The notes beneath the pieces were generated by a model. That model made no database searches. It saw only the letters and a program-made list of their open reading frames with translations, and was not told the origin of the DNA. From JANXQG01 sp963804375 (GTDB lineage: Bacteria; Planctomycetota; Planctomycetia; Pirellulales; Thermoguttaceae), in contig CAWDQE010000004.1 of the NCBI GenBank assembly GCA_963804375.1, forward strand, positions 372,001 through 436,000: a stretch of 64,000 bases of DNA, read 5' to 3'. A program made the translations under genes and the position numbers. Positions 25,778 through 33,876 of the stretch are shown here, piece after piece (positions within the stretch are counted from its first letter, which is position 1; each line of letters begins with the position of its first letter).

Positions 25778-27037
25778 ATGACTAAGCAGATCGTACATCC
25801 CGTATTCTTGACCTCCTCTGACCCGTTCGGACAGACGCTGATCCGTCTTCCCCGCGACCACGAACGGTTCAAGGAGAAGTTCTTGCAGAAGCTGCTCGCG
25901 GAGCATCCCGAACTCTTGCCTGTCGGCCACCTTCGCCGTGACGTCGGCAAGCTCTTGTGCGTCGGACGCGAGGTTCCGGTTGGGGAGGCCGGAACCATCG
26001 ACAACCTCTACCTGTCCACCGGCGGCTATCCCGTAATCGTGGAAACGAAGCTGTGGCGCAATCCCCAGGCCCGCCGCGAGGTTCTGGCCCAGACGATCGA
26101 ATATGTCAAGGAGATCGTGCGATACGATTTCGACTGGTTCGTCCAGCAGTGGAAGGTGCTCGCCAAACAGCCTGCCGGCCAGGCTGCGGACTTGCTGAAC
26201 TGCCTGAGCGCGATCTCTGGCGACGAGGCCGACGAGGAATTTGGCGACCGAGTCAATCTCGCGCTCTCGCGCGGCGACGTTATCGCTGTCATTGTGGGCG
26301 ACGGCATCGAGCCCAGGCTTCAGGAGCTAGTCTCGCACGTTTGCAAGGAGTCAGTCCACCTGCGTTACTCGCTCGCCCTGGTCGAGTTGGCGTGCTACCA
26401 GTTGACCGTTATGGACAAGGACGACTTGATCGTCGTGCCCCGCATAGTTCAGGAGGTGGTGCCAACTGAACGAGCCTACGTGCGGGTGGAACTTGCCGAG
26501 GGGCTCTCTGGGCAACTGACCGTGAAGCCGATTGTCGAGCCTCTGGATCTAAAGCACCGCCGCGTGAACCTGAGCGAGGAAGCGTTCCTCCGCGACGTGG
26601 AGAAGTCCGTTGGGCACGAGCGGCGGGAGGAGATCAAGACGTTCTACAACGACCTCACGACATCATTTTCGCTTGAGCCTGAATTCAAGGCTGCGGCGTT
26701 GATGCTCAAAGTGCCAGATCCGAACAACGAACATTCGGGGGTGAGCGTGCTGGCGATTGAGAAGCAGGGACGCATCTACAACACCAATCACATGAAGCGT
26801 CAACTGAAGCGGTGGGGCGTTCCCGAAGAGGTCGTCGACGAAGTGGCTTCGGACTACTGGAACGCCTTGCACCAGATTGATTCCCGATTCAGCCCGGAAG
26901 GCATCACGCATGTCGCCCCGCGTCTGTTTCTTCCCTTTGAAGATCTTGTTGCCAAGCTGGATGCCATAAAGGCGGTGGTCGGGAACGTGGTCGGCAAGAT
27001 CCGGGCGGAATACGAAAAGGTCTCCGAGTCCGCGTGA
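25778..27037 (+). CDS. PD-(D/E)XK nuclease-like protein
   Basis: The 419-residue protein has a restriction-endonuclease-like core near its N terminus: E66 in GREVPV, D75 in GTIDNLYL, the E89-T-K91 in YPVIVETKLWRNP, then Q105 and Y109 in a following helix (REVLAQTIEYV). This is the D-E-x-K-Q order of PD-(D/E)XK nucleases. The remaining 280 residues are not recognised; an acidic, helical C terminus ends in VGKIRAEYEK. Stand-alone proteins of this kind are found scattered in bacterial genomes and may act in repair or defence. Nothing else typical of defence is next to it apart from one unknown gene. Confidence 0.7.
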   Translation: MTKQIVHPVFLTSSDPFGQTLIRLPRDHERFKEKFLQKLLAEHPELLPVGHLRRDVGKLLCVGREVPVGEAGTIDNLYLSTGGYPVIVETKLWRNPQARREVLAQTIEYVKEIVRYDFDWFVQQWKVLAKQPAGQAADLLNCLSAISGDEADEEFGDRVNLALSRGDVIAVIVGDGIEPRLQELVSHVCKESVHLRYSLALVELACYQLTVMDKDDLIVVPRIVQEVVPTERAYVRVELAEGLSGQLTVKPIVEPLDLKHRRVNLSEEAFLRDVEKSVGHERREEIKTFYNDLTTSFSLEPEFKAAALMLKVPDPNNEHSGVSVLAIEKQGRIYNTNHMKRQLKRWGVPEEVVDEVASDYWNALHQIDSRFSPEGITHVAPRLFLPFEDLVAKLDAIKAVVGNVVGKIRAEYEKVSESA

Positions 27038-27113
27038 TCCCTTGATGGCTGGCGGACAGCAGCGGCTTATGCGAGAATAGCAAAACATGGACGACAAAGG
27101 GAGAATCTAAACG

Positions 27114-27680
27114 ATGTTGACGCCGGGCCGCTTGGGTGCAGCTTTTGCAATCTATTGGGATGATATGGACCGTTGCAGGCATTCCCGCGCCTACTGGTCG
27201 TTACTGCACGTCACGGTTTGCCTGCCCGACATCTGCGCCGCCCTACAGTCCGACAGCGGCGACGCGACTGGCGCAGCCTATATTTCGTGGTGCGAACGGT
27301 ATCTCGCGAATCCGTTGCTCTGTGGGCGAGAGCGATATTGGATGCGATGCAAGGTACTGCACCAGGGGCGTGCCAGCATTGATCGAGGCGGATGCCGGTA
27401 CGACGGATTCTCCTTTGCCCAGCCAGCATCGACCGGCGTGGTCGACCATCTGCGTGTCGAGGGCTCGACCTTGATCCTCGACGTTGGTTGCCTGACAGAC
27501 GAAGTCCGGCGTGGTGTCGAGCAGTGGATTCAGGTGCTTGAGGCAAGTCCCGCAAGCAGGGAATCGCTGAATACTGAGCGCTACCTGCCCTCTCTCGTCC
27601 AGGTGAGGGAATTCCCAATACCACGGCCAGCAGCGAGCGTTTCCCTTGACCCGCCGATCCTGATCGCCAGATCAAGCTGA
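27114..27680 (+). CDS. hypothetical protein, cysteine-containing
   Basis: The 188-residue protein has no domain that I can name. Its N-terminal half looks well conserved in style (AYWSLLHVTVCLPDICAAL, YISWCERYL, RERYWMRCKVLHQGR) with five cysteines, two of them spaced C38/C43. It starts 76 bp after the nuclease-like gene on the same strand, so the two could form a unit. A GGGAGAA site precedes the ATG. The C terminus from about residue 140 looks less ordered and may be altered. Confidence 0.6.
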   Translation: MLTPGRLGAAFAIYWDDMDRCRHSRAYWSLLHVTVCLPDICAALQSDSGDATGAAYISWCERYLANPLLCGRERYWMRCKVLHQGRASIDRGGCRYDGFSFAQPASTGVVDHLRVEGSTLILDVGCLTDEVRRGVEQWIQVLEASPASRESLNTERYLPSLVQVREFPIPRPAASVSLDPPILIARSS

Positions 27681-28007
27681 TCACGTCGAGGTGCTCCGAC
27701 CTGCGGTTGCTCTCTGCCGCCACCACGCACCGCGGCGCAGGCTTCCAGTCATCGCCGCTGGGTCCGTCTCCGGTGGGCGTTCCGACCGATCCAGACGGGG
27801 GCACGCGCGACCCGGACAACCGCCTGCTGACCTCCGGCGAACGGGCAGCGACGAAGCAGTTCAGGCTGCGGTTCGTGCCGAGTCGCGTGATCCTGGCCGG
27901 CCTCTGCAAGGTGCGGCGGCCATTGCGGGAGACCGTATTGGGTCCGGCTGTTGTCCGCCGTGCAGGGTCAGGGGACGGGGAGAATCGGACGCAATGAAGA
28001 GTTCCAT
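27681..28007. other. intergenic stretch with no clear gene
   Basis: Open frames here lack support. A short stretch reading LRFVPSRVILAGL near 27865-27905 recalls the gene tail at 30.8 kb but is too short to call. Confidence 0.35.
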
Positions 28008-29108
28008 TCAAAGACAAGAAGATCGCAGGATGCGGACGGCTTCACAGAGGTTGCAGAGCTTGGTGTAAGCTTCGTCGATGCTGGGCGGTTCGCCGCTGTC
28101 GGGCGCAAACCCGCAGTCGGGATTGAACGCCACGCGATCAGGAGCGATATGTTCAAGACACGCCTTGCCGATTTTGACGATGTCCTCGACGCTCTGGAAG
28201 CTTTCGCCGCGGACGTCGAGGATGCCGACGCCGGCCAGGAGGTTGGCCGGGATGCTCGCCAGGTTGGCGGGTTCGCCCGTCTCGCGATAGGCGAACTCCA
28301 GGTTGATGCGGTCCACCCGGAGCTGGTCGAAGTAGGCGAGGATCGGTTTGTACGAGCCTTTCACGTCGCTGCCGCGTTTGAAGACGGAATGGCAACAGTG
28401 GAGGTGTACTTCCACCGGCAAGCCGGCGGCGATGCGATTGATGGCGGAAATCGCAGCGGGGACGCGTTCGGCCAGGCCCTTGGACATATCGATGCGGCTG
28501 TCGTGTCCCTGTCCTTTGACGAACTCCGGGTCGCAATAGTAGGTCAAGGCGGGGTCGTCAATCTGGATGATGGTCACACCCGCGTCGGCAACCGCGCGGG
28601 CTTCAACGGCCAGCACGTCGGCCAAGGCGTTCATCAGGTCTTCGAGCGTCGGATAGAACTCGGCGGAGTATTTCGCGTCCCAGAGCCGCATGGCGATGAG
28701 GAACGGGCTGGGCAGGGCGAACTTGGTGGCCCGCTGCGCGTGCTTAGCGAGGAACTCCGCGTCGCGCGAAAAGACTGGTTCGCGCGTCTGAATCGGGCCG
28801 TTGCAGACCCACGTCATGCGCTCGACGCCGTGATGCTGAAAGGGACGTGCCATTGCGAAGCCACCAATGCGCACCAGGTACTCGTTCAAGTAGTGCATCC
28901 GCCGCCACTCGCCGTCGCTGACCACCTCCATGCCGGCCTGTTCCTGCAGGCGGATGGCGAACAGCACGAGATCGTCCATCCGGCGGTCGAAATCGGTGGC
29001 GGAAATCTTGTTGGCCTGCCGCTGGGCCAGCAGATCCAGCACGACGCGCGGGCGGGGGAGGCTGCCGATGGGATGCGTGTACAAGGGTGGGAGCGAGGCG
29101 GACGTCAT
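28008..29108 (-). CDS. methionine synthase II (MetE C-terminal)-like protein
   Basis: The 366-residue protein matches the C-terminal barrel of cobalamin-independent methionine synthase: IGSLPRP near the start, SDGEWRR, the zinc site VHLHCCHS (H237 and C239), an E in the INLEFAYRE strand and the distal cysteine in NPDCGF. The N-terminal folate-binding half of MetE is absent, as in MetE-like core enzymes that use other methyl donors or act on vinyl-phosphonate or thiol substrates. The donor is not clear. Serine hydrolase remnants follow upstream on the same strand. Confidence 0.82.
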   Translation of the reverse strand: MTSASLPPLYTHPIGSLPRPRVVLDLLAQRQANKISATDFDRRMDDLVLFAIRLQEQAGMEVVSDGEWRRMHYLNEYLVRIGGFAMARPFQHHGVERMTWVCNGPIQTREPVFSRDAEFLAKHAQRATKFALPSPFLIAMRLWDAKYSAEFYPTLEDLMNALADVLAVEARAVADAGVTIIQIDDPALTYYCDPEFVKGQGHDSRIDMSKGLAERVPAAISAINRIAAGLPVEVHLHCCHSVFKRGSDVKGSYKPILAYFDQLRVDRINLEFAYRETGEPANLASIPANLLAGVGILDVRGESFQSVEDIVKIGKACLEHIAPDRVAFNPDCGFAPDSGEPPSIDEAYTKLCNLCEAVRILRSSCL

Positions 29109-29160
29109 GTTTCACGGCAAAAACGGGGGATGGATTTAGCGATCACAGGAACACGGCCGC

Positions 29161-30258
29161 TCATTTCTGCATGCTGTCCTGCCAGGCTTGCCGCATTACT
29201 TTTTCCGGCACCTCGGTCGTGTCCGAGTTGACGAGCATCACGGCATCCACGTCGTCAGGAAAGTGGAAAATCGAGCTTCGCAGGCGCCGGCCCGGGAGCC
29301 TGGGCGGCTGCCTTCGTCCCAGAACCAGCCACCGTTCTTCTCCCAGCCCGGTCTGGAAACGTCCCAGCCCAGCATATCTCGGTACATCATGGCGGTAGTC
29401 GCAGGGCTGAGCACCTTGTGGTCACGCAGGCCGACCAGGAAGCGACCGAGGTCGGCGACCGAAGCGTACCAGCCCGCTGCACCGGCCGTCGCGTCGCAGT
29501 TCCAGTCAAACGGGTAGCCGGGGCGCGTGCTGCCCGGCTTGCCGTAGCCGCAAGTCGGCGCATCGGCCTGAAAATGGGTCTCCATGCGCGTAACGCCCAT
29601 CGGCCGCAACACATGCTCCTTGACGTAGGCTGTATACGCGCACGTGCCCGATCTGTTCGAGGACCAGGCGGGCGGCGTAGAAATTGTTGTTGTCGTAGGC
29701 GTAGTGCGTGCCCGGCGGATGGGCCAACGGCTGGACAAGCAGATTTTCCAGCGCCTTGGGGTTCGTACAGTCCTTCTCCTTCTTGAAGCCGCTTTTGTGC
29801 TGGAGCAACTGGCGGATCGTCACCTGCTTGGCCCCGGGACTGGCACCGGGACAGATCGCCTTGACGTGCGGCCAGAACGCGCCGTCGAGCGAGAACCCCT
29901 TTCCCGTTTCCTCCCAGAGCTTCAACAGCCCCACGGCGGTGACGGTCTTCGAGACGCTGGCTATGCCCATTGGCTTGTCAAGCGTCCATCTCACGCTCGG
30001 ATGGTCCTTCTCTTTCGGAGCGCGGGCCCAGCCTTCGGCTCCCTTCGCGACGACCTTGCCCTCGTGCAGGACCTCAAAAGCATAGCCCCCCGGCATTTTC
30101 CCCTTGTACTGCCGATGAATGATTGCCGCCCATTTATTGAAATCATGCAGGCCGGTCCCTCCGCCGGGGCTCACGAGCCCGTCGCCCGCCACCGCGGCCA
30201 TTGCAAGACAGGGCCAGACCAGGCAACTGACGGTGCAGGATGGGGCGCGACAACTCAT
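29161..30258 (-). CDS. beta-lactamase-like serine hydrolase, frameshifted twice
   Basis: Joined over three frames this is a class C-type serine hydrolase of about 365 residues with a signal peptide. The first frame (30258 to about 29640) has the SxxK motif S101-V-S-K104 in GIASVSKTVTA and the Y188-D-N190 motif. The second frame (about 29640 to 29300) continues YTAYVKEHVLRPMG to KNGGWFWDEG. A third frame resumes at LRSSIFHFPDDVDAVMLVNS and ends at 29161. The first shift needs one base removed, the second one base added. The start at 30258 has GGAGG five bases upstream. Either the gene is decaying or the assembly has indels. In intact form it would be an exported esterase or peptidase-like enzyme. 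Confidence 0.75.
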
Positions 30259-30360
30259 CGGAACCTCCTCGGATTGGTGATGGACGGATAAGCCGACCGG
30301 GCACGGCGCAGATTCGTCACCTGTCTCATTTTATCGGGACGCCGCCGCCAGGAAAGCCGA

Positions 30361-30606
30361 TCATGCCGCTGCGTAAGCAGGTCCCTCCCGACGGGAGTCC
30401 AGTTCGTCGAGGTGCGGAAACCATGGGCGAGGGTTGCGGGTCCAGAACACGATGGCGTCCACGTCCTCGGGCTTCAGCGAGATCCGGACGACCTGATTCC
30501 TGTTGAACGGGTTGGCGACCGTGCAGTAGCCTTCCCTGAGCCGGCGAACCATCCATTCGGCATAGAAGGCGGGGATGTCGGTGCGGCGGCTGGCGCTGAT
30601 GATCAT
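30361..30606 (-). pseudogene. truncated second copy of the DUF1848 gene
   Basis: The first 70 codons (MIISASRRTDIPAF to PHLDELDSR) match the DUF1848 gene at 19267-20166, then the frame ends in unrelated sequence (REGPAYAAA). DNA identity between about 30398-30655 and 19958-20215 is roughly 93% by eye. The remaining three quarters, including the cysteine cluster, are missing. Confidence 0.85.
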
Positions 30607-30654
30607 CGGTGGTATCTCTCCGGCTACAGGGCATTATCGCCGATTCGGACGATT

Positions 30655-30750
30655 TTCGGCAAGCCGATGGAAGTACCGGAGTAAGCCGGCTTCCCGACGT
30701 CGAGGCCGGTCGCGGGCGAGGTCCGATCTAGCGACCGCCTGCGGGCCGCC
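30655..30750 (+). pseudogene. duplicated 3' end of the SDR gene
   Basis: Bases 30655-30750 match 21591-21686: the last codons GKPMEVPE, the stop, and about 65 bases after it, at about 90% identity. The piece is fused directly to the upstream region of the DUF1848 copy, with the whole flavin reductase gene and most of the SDR gene missing. Confidence 0.8.
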
Positions 30751-30861
30751 AGGGATCTGGTGCAAAGCAAGGGGCTGGAACTGCGGTTCGTGCCGCGGGC
30801 CTACAACCTGGCGGGCCTGTACAACGACCCATACAAGCCCTGGCAGCCGAGTATCCGATAG
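30724..30861 (+). pseudogene. C-terminal fragment of an unrecognised gene
   Basis: An open frame without start reads SDRLRAARDLVQSKG, then LELRFVPRAYNLAGLYND and YKPWQPSIR before the stop. The amino-acid pattern looks like a real protein end. The final residues resemble those of the small frame at 32027-32086 (HTPPQPTIR). Confidence 0.4.
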
Positions 30862-30868
30862 AACCGCT
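30843..30868. repeat. 26-bp direct repeat, copy 1
   Basis: This block matches 32068-32093 in 24 of 26 bases. The two copies enclose the PhyH gene, and in both the repeat covers the last codons and stop of a frame ending PSIR or PTIR. Confidence 0.7.
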
Positions 30869-30965
30869 GTCGAGATACCTACTGCCCGGCAGTTTGACCG
30901 TTCTTGTTGTCCCGCGTAGGATTGGTGTGCGGCGACTGCTACGTGGCGGTAGTAACGAGGAATAT

Positions 30966-32027
30966 ATGGAAGAAGACTGGATAGAATTTCGGGTTTCCGA
31001 CGATTGTAAGAACGACGCCGAGGAACTCCGGCGGCGCTTGGTGGCGGAAGGATACCTGTTCTTCAAGAAGTTGCAAAATCCGGACAAGCTGCTCGCCCTG
31101 CGAAGAGACATGACGCGGATTTTTTACGCCGCCGGATGGCTGGTCGCCGGCACGAACCCCATGGACGGGATTGCCGATCCCTCCCGGCGATGTACCGAAG
31201 GCGACCAGGAATACTCGGCTGTTTACCATCGGATGTACCGGCTCGAATCATTCCACCAGCTTCCACACGAGCCTGAGTTGACAACGATGGCGGAGCGGAT
31301 CATGGGTTGGCTGGTCATCGCTTTGCCCGGCAAAAAGGCACGGCTATGGTTTCCACAATTTACCGAGCATACGACTCCGACGCACCAGGACTTCGTCCAC
31401 TACCAGGGGACCTTCGACGCCTTGACTTGCTGGTCCCCGGTTGGCGATTGCCCCATCGAGCTTGGTCCGCTGGCGGTCTTGCCCGGCTCGCACAAGACGA
31501 ACAAGGTGTTGGACCATCACTTCGCGCTGGGAGCAGGCGGCCTCGTGATTCGGGAAGATGAAATCGTGCGGGAATATCCGGAACTGAATGTGCCGTGGCA
31601 TACGACGAACTTCGAAGTGGGCGATACGTTGTTCTTCCCCGCTCTGACCGTTCATAAGGCAATGCCCAACAGGACCGAGGACCGTTTGCGCATTTCGCTG
31701 GACAATCGCTATGAGGGGGAAGGAGACGAAATCTCGCAACACATGCTGGAGCCGCACTTGGCGGACCTGACGCCCCTTTCCTGGGAAGAGGTCTATGCCG
31801 ACTGGAAGAGCGACGATCTGAAGTACTATTGGAAGAAAGCGAAACACCGCGCCGTCCCGCGCGACATGCGCTACATCGCCAAGGGCTTTTCCGAGGCCCT
31901 GGATCTGGCGAGGCAACGGGATCAGCGAGGCATCCTCGCCTTGCGGCGAGTAGTGCTCAGCAACCCCGCTTCCCAGGATGCGAAGGCGGCAAGAGTAGTG
32001 CTCGACGAGATTGGAGCGGCTACCTAA
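30966..32027 (+). CDS. phytanoyl-CoA dioxygenase (PhyH) family protein
   Basis: The 353-residue protein is a non-haem Fe(II)/2-oxoglutarate dioxygenase. The iron triad appears as H140-x-D142 (TPTHQDFVH) and H230 (LTVHKAMPN), with R240 or R242 for 2-oxoglutarate. A C-terminal extension of about 90 residues after residue 260 is helical and charged. The ATG at 30966 has ACGAGG five bases upstream and was preferred to the frame's earlier start at 30894. PhyH proteins hydroxylate lipids, amino acids or antibiotic precursors; nothing nearby gives the substrate. The gene is flanked by 26-bp direct repeats, which suggests it was inserted or duplicated into another gene's end. Confidence 0.88.
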   Translation: MEEDWIEFRVSDDCKNDAEELRRRLVAEGYLFFKKLQNPDKLLALRRDMTRIFYAAGWLVAGTNPMDGIADPSRRCTEGDQEYSAVYHRMYRLESFHQLPHEPELTTMAERIMGWLVIALPGKKARLWFPQFTEHTTPTHQDFVHYQGTFDALTCWSPVGDCPIELGPLAVLPGSHKTNKVLDHHFALGAGGLVIREDEIVREYPELNVPWHTTNFEVGDTLFFPALTVHKAMPNRTEDRLRISLDNRYEGEGDEISQHMLEPHLADLTPLSWEEVYADWKSDDLKYYWKKAKHRAVPRDMRYIAKGFSEALDLARQRDQRGILALRRVVLSNPASQDAKAARVVLDEIGAAT

Positions 32028-32086
32028 TGGTCGCTACCGCCTTCCGCAACGAGTGGCACACGCCCCCGCAGCCGACTATCCGATAG
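32027..32086 (+). pseudogene. short gene tail overlapping the PhyH stop
   Basis: A TAATG overlap opens a 19-codon frame, MVATAFRNEWHTPPQPTIR. Its end resembles that of the fragment at 30724-30861. It is more likely a leftover 3' end than a real peptide gene. Confidence 0.3.
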
Positions 32087-32093
32087 AGCCGCT
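32068..32093. repeat. 26-bp direct repeat, copy 2
   Basis: Matches 30843-30868 with two mismatches; see copy 1. Confidence 0.7.
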
Positions 32094-32702
32094 AGGCTGG
32101 CCCGCTGTGGCCCCCAGACCGACGGGGGCGGCTGTACGTGACTGCGCGGCGTATACGCGGCCTAGTGGCGCGGCAGGGGAACAAGCCGCTGGGACGTTCC
32201 AGCCCGTGGGCAGGTCGCCCGCCGTAGCCGGCCCTGGCTTCCGAGCGCTGCCGGGTCTGGCAAGGCCCGCACACGCCGGTCCACAACCGCGACCCTGGCC
32301 CCGACACGAGCCTGGTAGCTTTGGGCCAGGGCGTCCCGTCCATGCGACCGCGGGCCTCGGGCGGCCAAGGCGGTGCTGCGGCAGCAGATGTCAAGAAAAA
32401 CTCGGTCAGTTAGTGGCCAATTCACCACGCCAGAGGTGCTGTTATATATCAATCACTGGGGTGGTGGGGTCATTTCCTTGTGCGCGGAGAAGTGCCCCTC
32501 GAATGGCACTAGCTTAAGCGTGGAGCCTCCGGCCATCCTACAACAGCTTGTGGCGGCACGCCAACGCCGCTACGATCCATTGTGGTCGCAGTCCTTAAGC
32601 TAGTAACATTCGTCACCCCCAACTCCGCAGGCAAGCACTCGTCGGCCAGCCCGACTTCCGCCGATCGAAGTTAGCGTGGCACGTTGAAGACGCCGCTGTG
32701 CG
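32094..32702. other. gene-poor stretch with a palindromic element
   Basis: No gene is supported between the PhyH region and the small frame at 32703. The 3' half holds two nested inverted repeats (32491-32604). Confidence 0.4.
32491..32604. repeat. nested inverted repeats, possible mobile-element remnant
   Basis: ACTAGCTTAAG at 32508-32518 is the exact inverse of CTTAAGCTAGT at 32594-32604, enclosing 75 bp. Immediately before, AGTGCC (32491-32496) pairs with GGCACT (32505-32510). Such ends resemble those of small non-autonomous insertion elements. Confidence 0.4.
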
Positions 32703-32807
32703 TCAGGGCGAAGCAACAATTGCTGGTCCCCCCAAGGAACCGGCAATGGCTGAGCAGAGCGATTGGAACTGGCCGGTTTCCGCGTTGATCGAAAAGACGC
32801 CCACCAT
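32703..32807 (-). CDS. 34-residue open frame downstream of the radical SAM gene
   Basis: The peptide begins MVGVFSINAETGQFQSLCS and continues AIAGSLGGPAIVASP. It starts 11 bases after the radical SAM stop with AAGAG upstream. It has one cysteine and a glycine/alanine-rich end. A RiPP-type precursor is conceivable because of its place, but nothing in the sequence proves it. Confidence 0.25.
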   Translation of the reverse strand: MVGVFSINAETGQFQSLCSAIAGSLGGPAIVASP

Positions 32808-32817
32808 CTCTTGGCCT

Positions 32818-33876
32818 TCAATGACTGACTATCGGTGGCAGCGCCTCTTGATGAAAGGCACTCAGGAAGGGATCCATCGCCGAGGCAGAACCGTAGCAGG
32901 CCTCGGCCGCTGCCTTGCAGGCACCCTGGCAGGTTCGCTCGAAATGACAGCCGCAGCAGAACTGCGGACGCGCCAAGCAGAATTGGCTCATACGCTCGCC
33001 GCGGGCCAATTCCCAGAAACCGTGCTCGCGGATGTTGCCCAGAACGAGCGGCGAATGATTGCAGGGCCGTAGGTTGCCCAGCGGATCGAGCGTGTAATAA
33101 GCTCGCTCGGTCCCCGCGGAACAGAACCCGAACGTCAGACGCTTGTATCGCGCGGTGTCGATCAGGCAGGGCGGTATCGCGATCGAGCAACTGATCGGAA
33201 GTTCGTACGTCGCGCTGATCTGCTCCGCGACCTCCAGCGCGGAACGCAGCTCGGCGGGCGATGCTTGCAGCATCTCGATATTCCGGCATCCCCGGCCGCC
33301 GGGATTGAAACGATTCAGCATGATCCCGTCCAATCCGAGGGCCACGGCAAGCTCGGCCGTCTCACGCCAAGCGGGCAGGTTGAGTCTCGTTGCGACGAAC
33401 ACGCCGACAACGCGTTGACGGGCCGCCTTCAGCTCGGCGACGGCCATCGTCATACGATCGAACGCGCCTTCGACGCCACTCAGGCGGTCGTGGATTTCCC
33501 GCTCGCAGGAGAGCAGTGGCAACTCGAAGACGCTGATCTTGCGGGGCGAAAGTCGCTGGACCATCGCCGAGTCCAGCAGCGAGCCGTTTGTGACCAAGTT
33601 GATCGCGGCCGAGCGATAGAGCACGAAGTCGATGATTTCATGGATATCGCGGCGCAGCAGCGGCTCTCCGCCGCTGAGGGTGACCAACTCAGCCCCGGTG
33701 TCGTCAAGCATCTGACCGAGCATCGCCAGGGTGTCCGAGGTGCCCAGCTCACCGCGCGGGTAGGGCACCGAGTTCTTCCAAACGTTGTAGCAATGCGGAC
33801 AATCGTGATTGCAGCGTTGCGTCGCCTCGAAGACGAAGGATCGCTGGCGTCGAGCGATCGGCGGCCGTGAATTCAT
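32818..33876 (-). CDS. radical SAM/SPASM maturase-like enzyme
   Basis: The 352-residue protein has the radical SAM CxxxCxxC motif as C22-NHD-C26-PH-C29, followed by the LSGGEPLLRRD loop that contacts SAM. The C-terminal SPASM region has cysteines 252, 272, 300, 307, 308, 310, 316, 320 and 327, enough for two auxiliary iron-sulfur clusters. Family members modify peptides or proteins, for example making thioether, C-C or quinone cofactor links. The gene overlaps the upstream gene by four bases (ATGA), so the enzyme is made together with the duplicated TCY-motif membrane protein, its most likely substrate or partner. The neighbouring small frame at 32703-32807 is another candidate. Confidence 0.9.
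   Translation of the reverse strand: MNSRPPIARRQRSFVFEATQRCNHDCPHCYNVWKNSVPYPRGELGTSDTLAMLGQMLDDTGAELVTLSGGEPLLRRDIHEIIDFVLYRSAAINLVTNGSLLDSAMVQRLSPRKISVFELPLLSCEREIHDRLSGVEGAFDRMTMAVAELKAARQRVVGVFVATRLNLPAWRETAELAVALGLDGIMLNRFNPGGRGCRNIEMLQASPAELRSALEVAEQISATYELPISCSIAIPPCLIDTARYKRLTFGFCSAGTERAYYTLDPLGNLRPCNHSPLVLGNIREHGFWELARGERMSQFCLARPQFCCGCHFERTCQGACKAAAEACYGSASAMDPFLSAFHQEALPPIVSH

Noticed and set aside
27830..27910. Possible third copy of the gene tail seen at 30.8 kb (LRFVPSRVILAGL)
   Set aside because: Similarity is limited to about ten residues and could be chance.
27951..29231. 426-codon plus-strand frame opposite the MetE-like gene
   Set aside because: Antisense of a clear enzyme gene; no domain and no start signal.
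32600..33289. Minus-strand frame ending RVLACGVGGDECY, which recalls cysteine-rich precursor peptides
   Set aside because: Most of it is a second frame of the radical SAM gene; the end lies in unsupported sequence without a start nearby.
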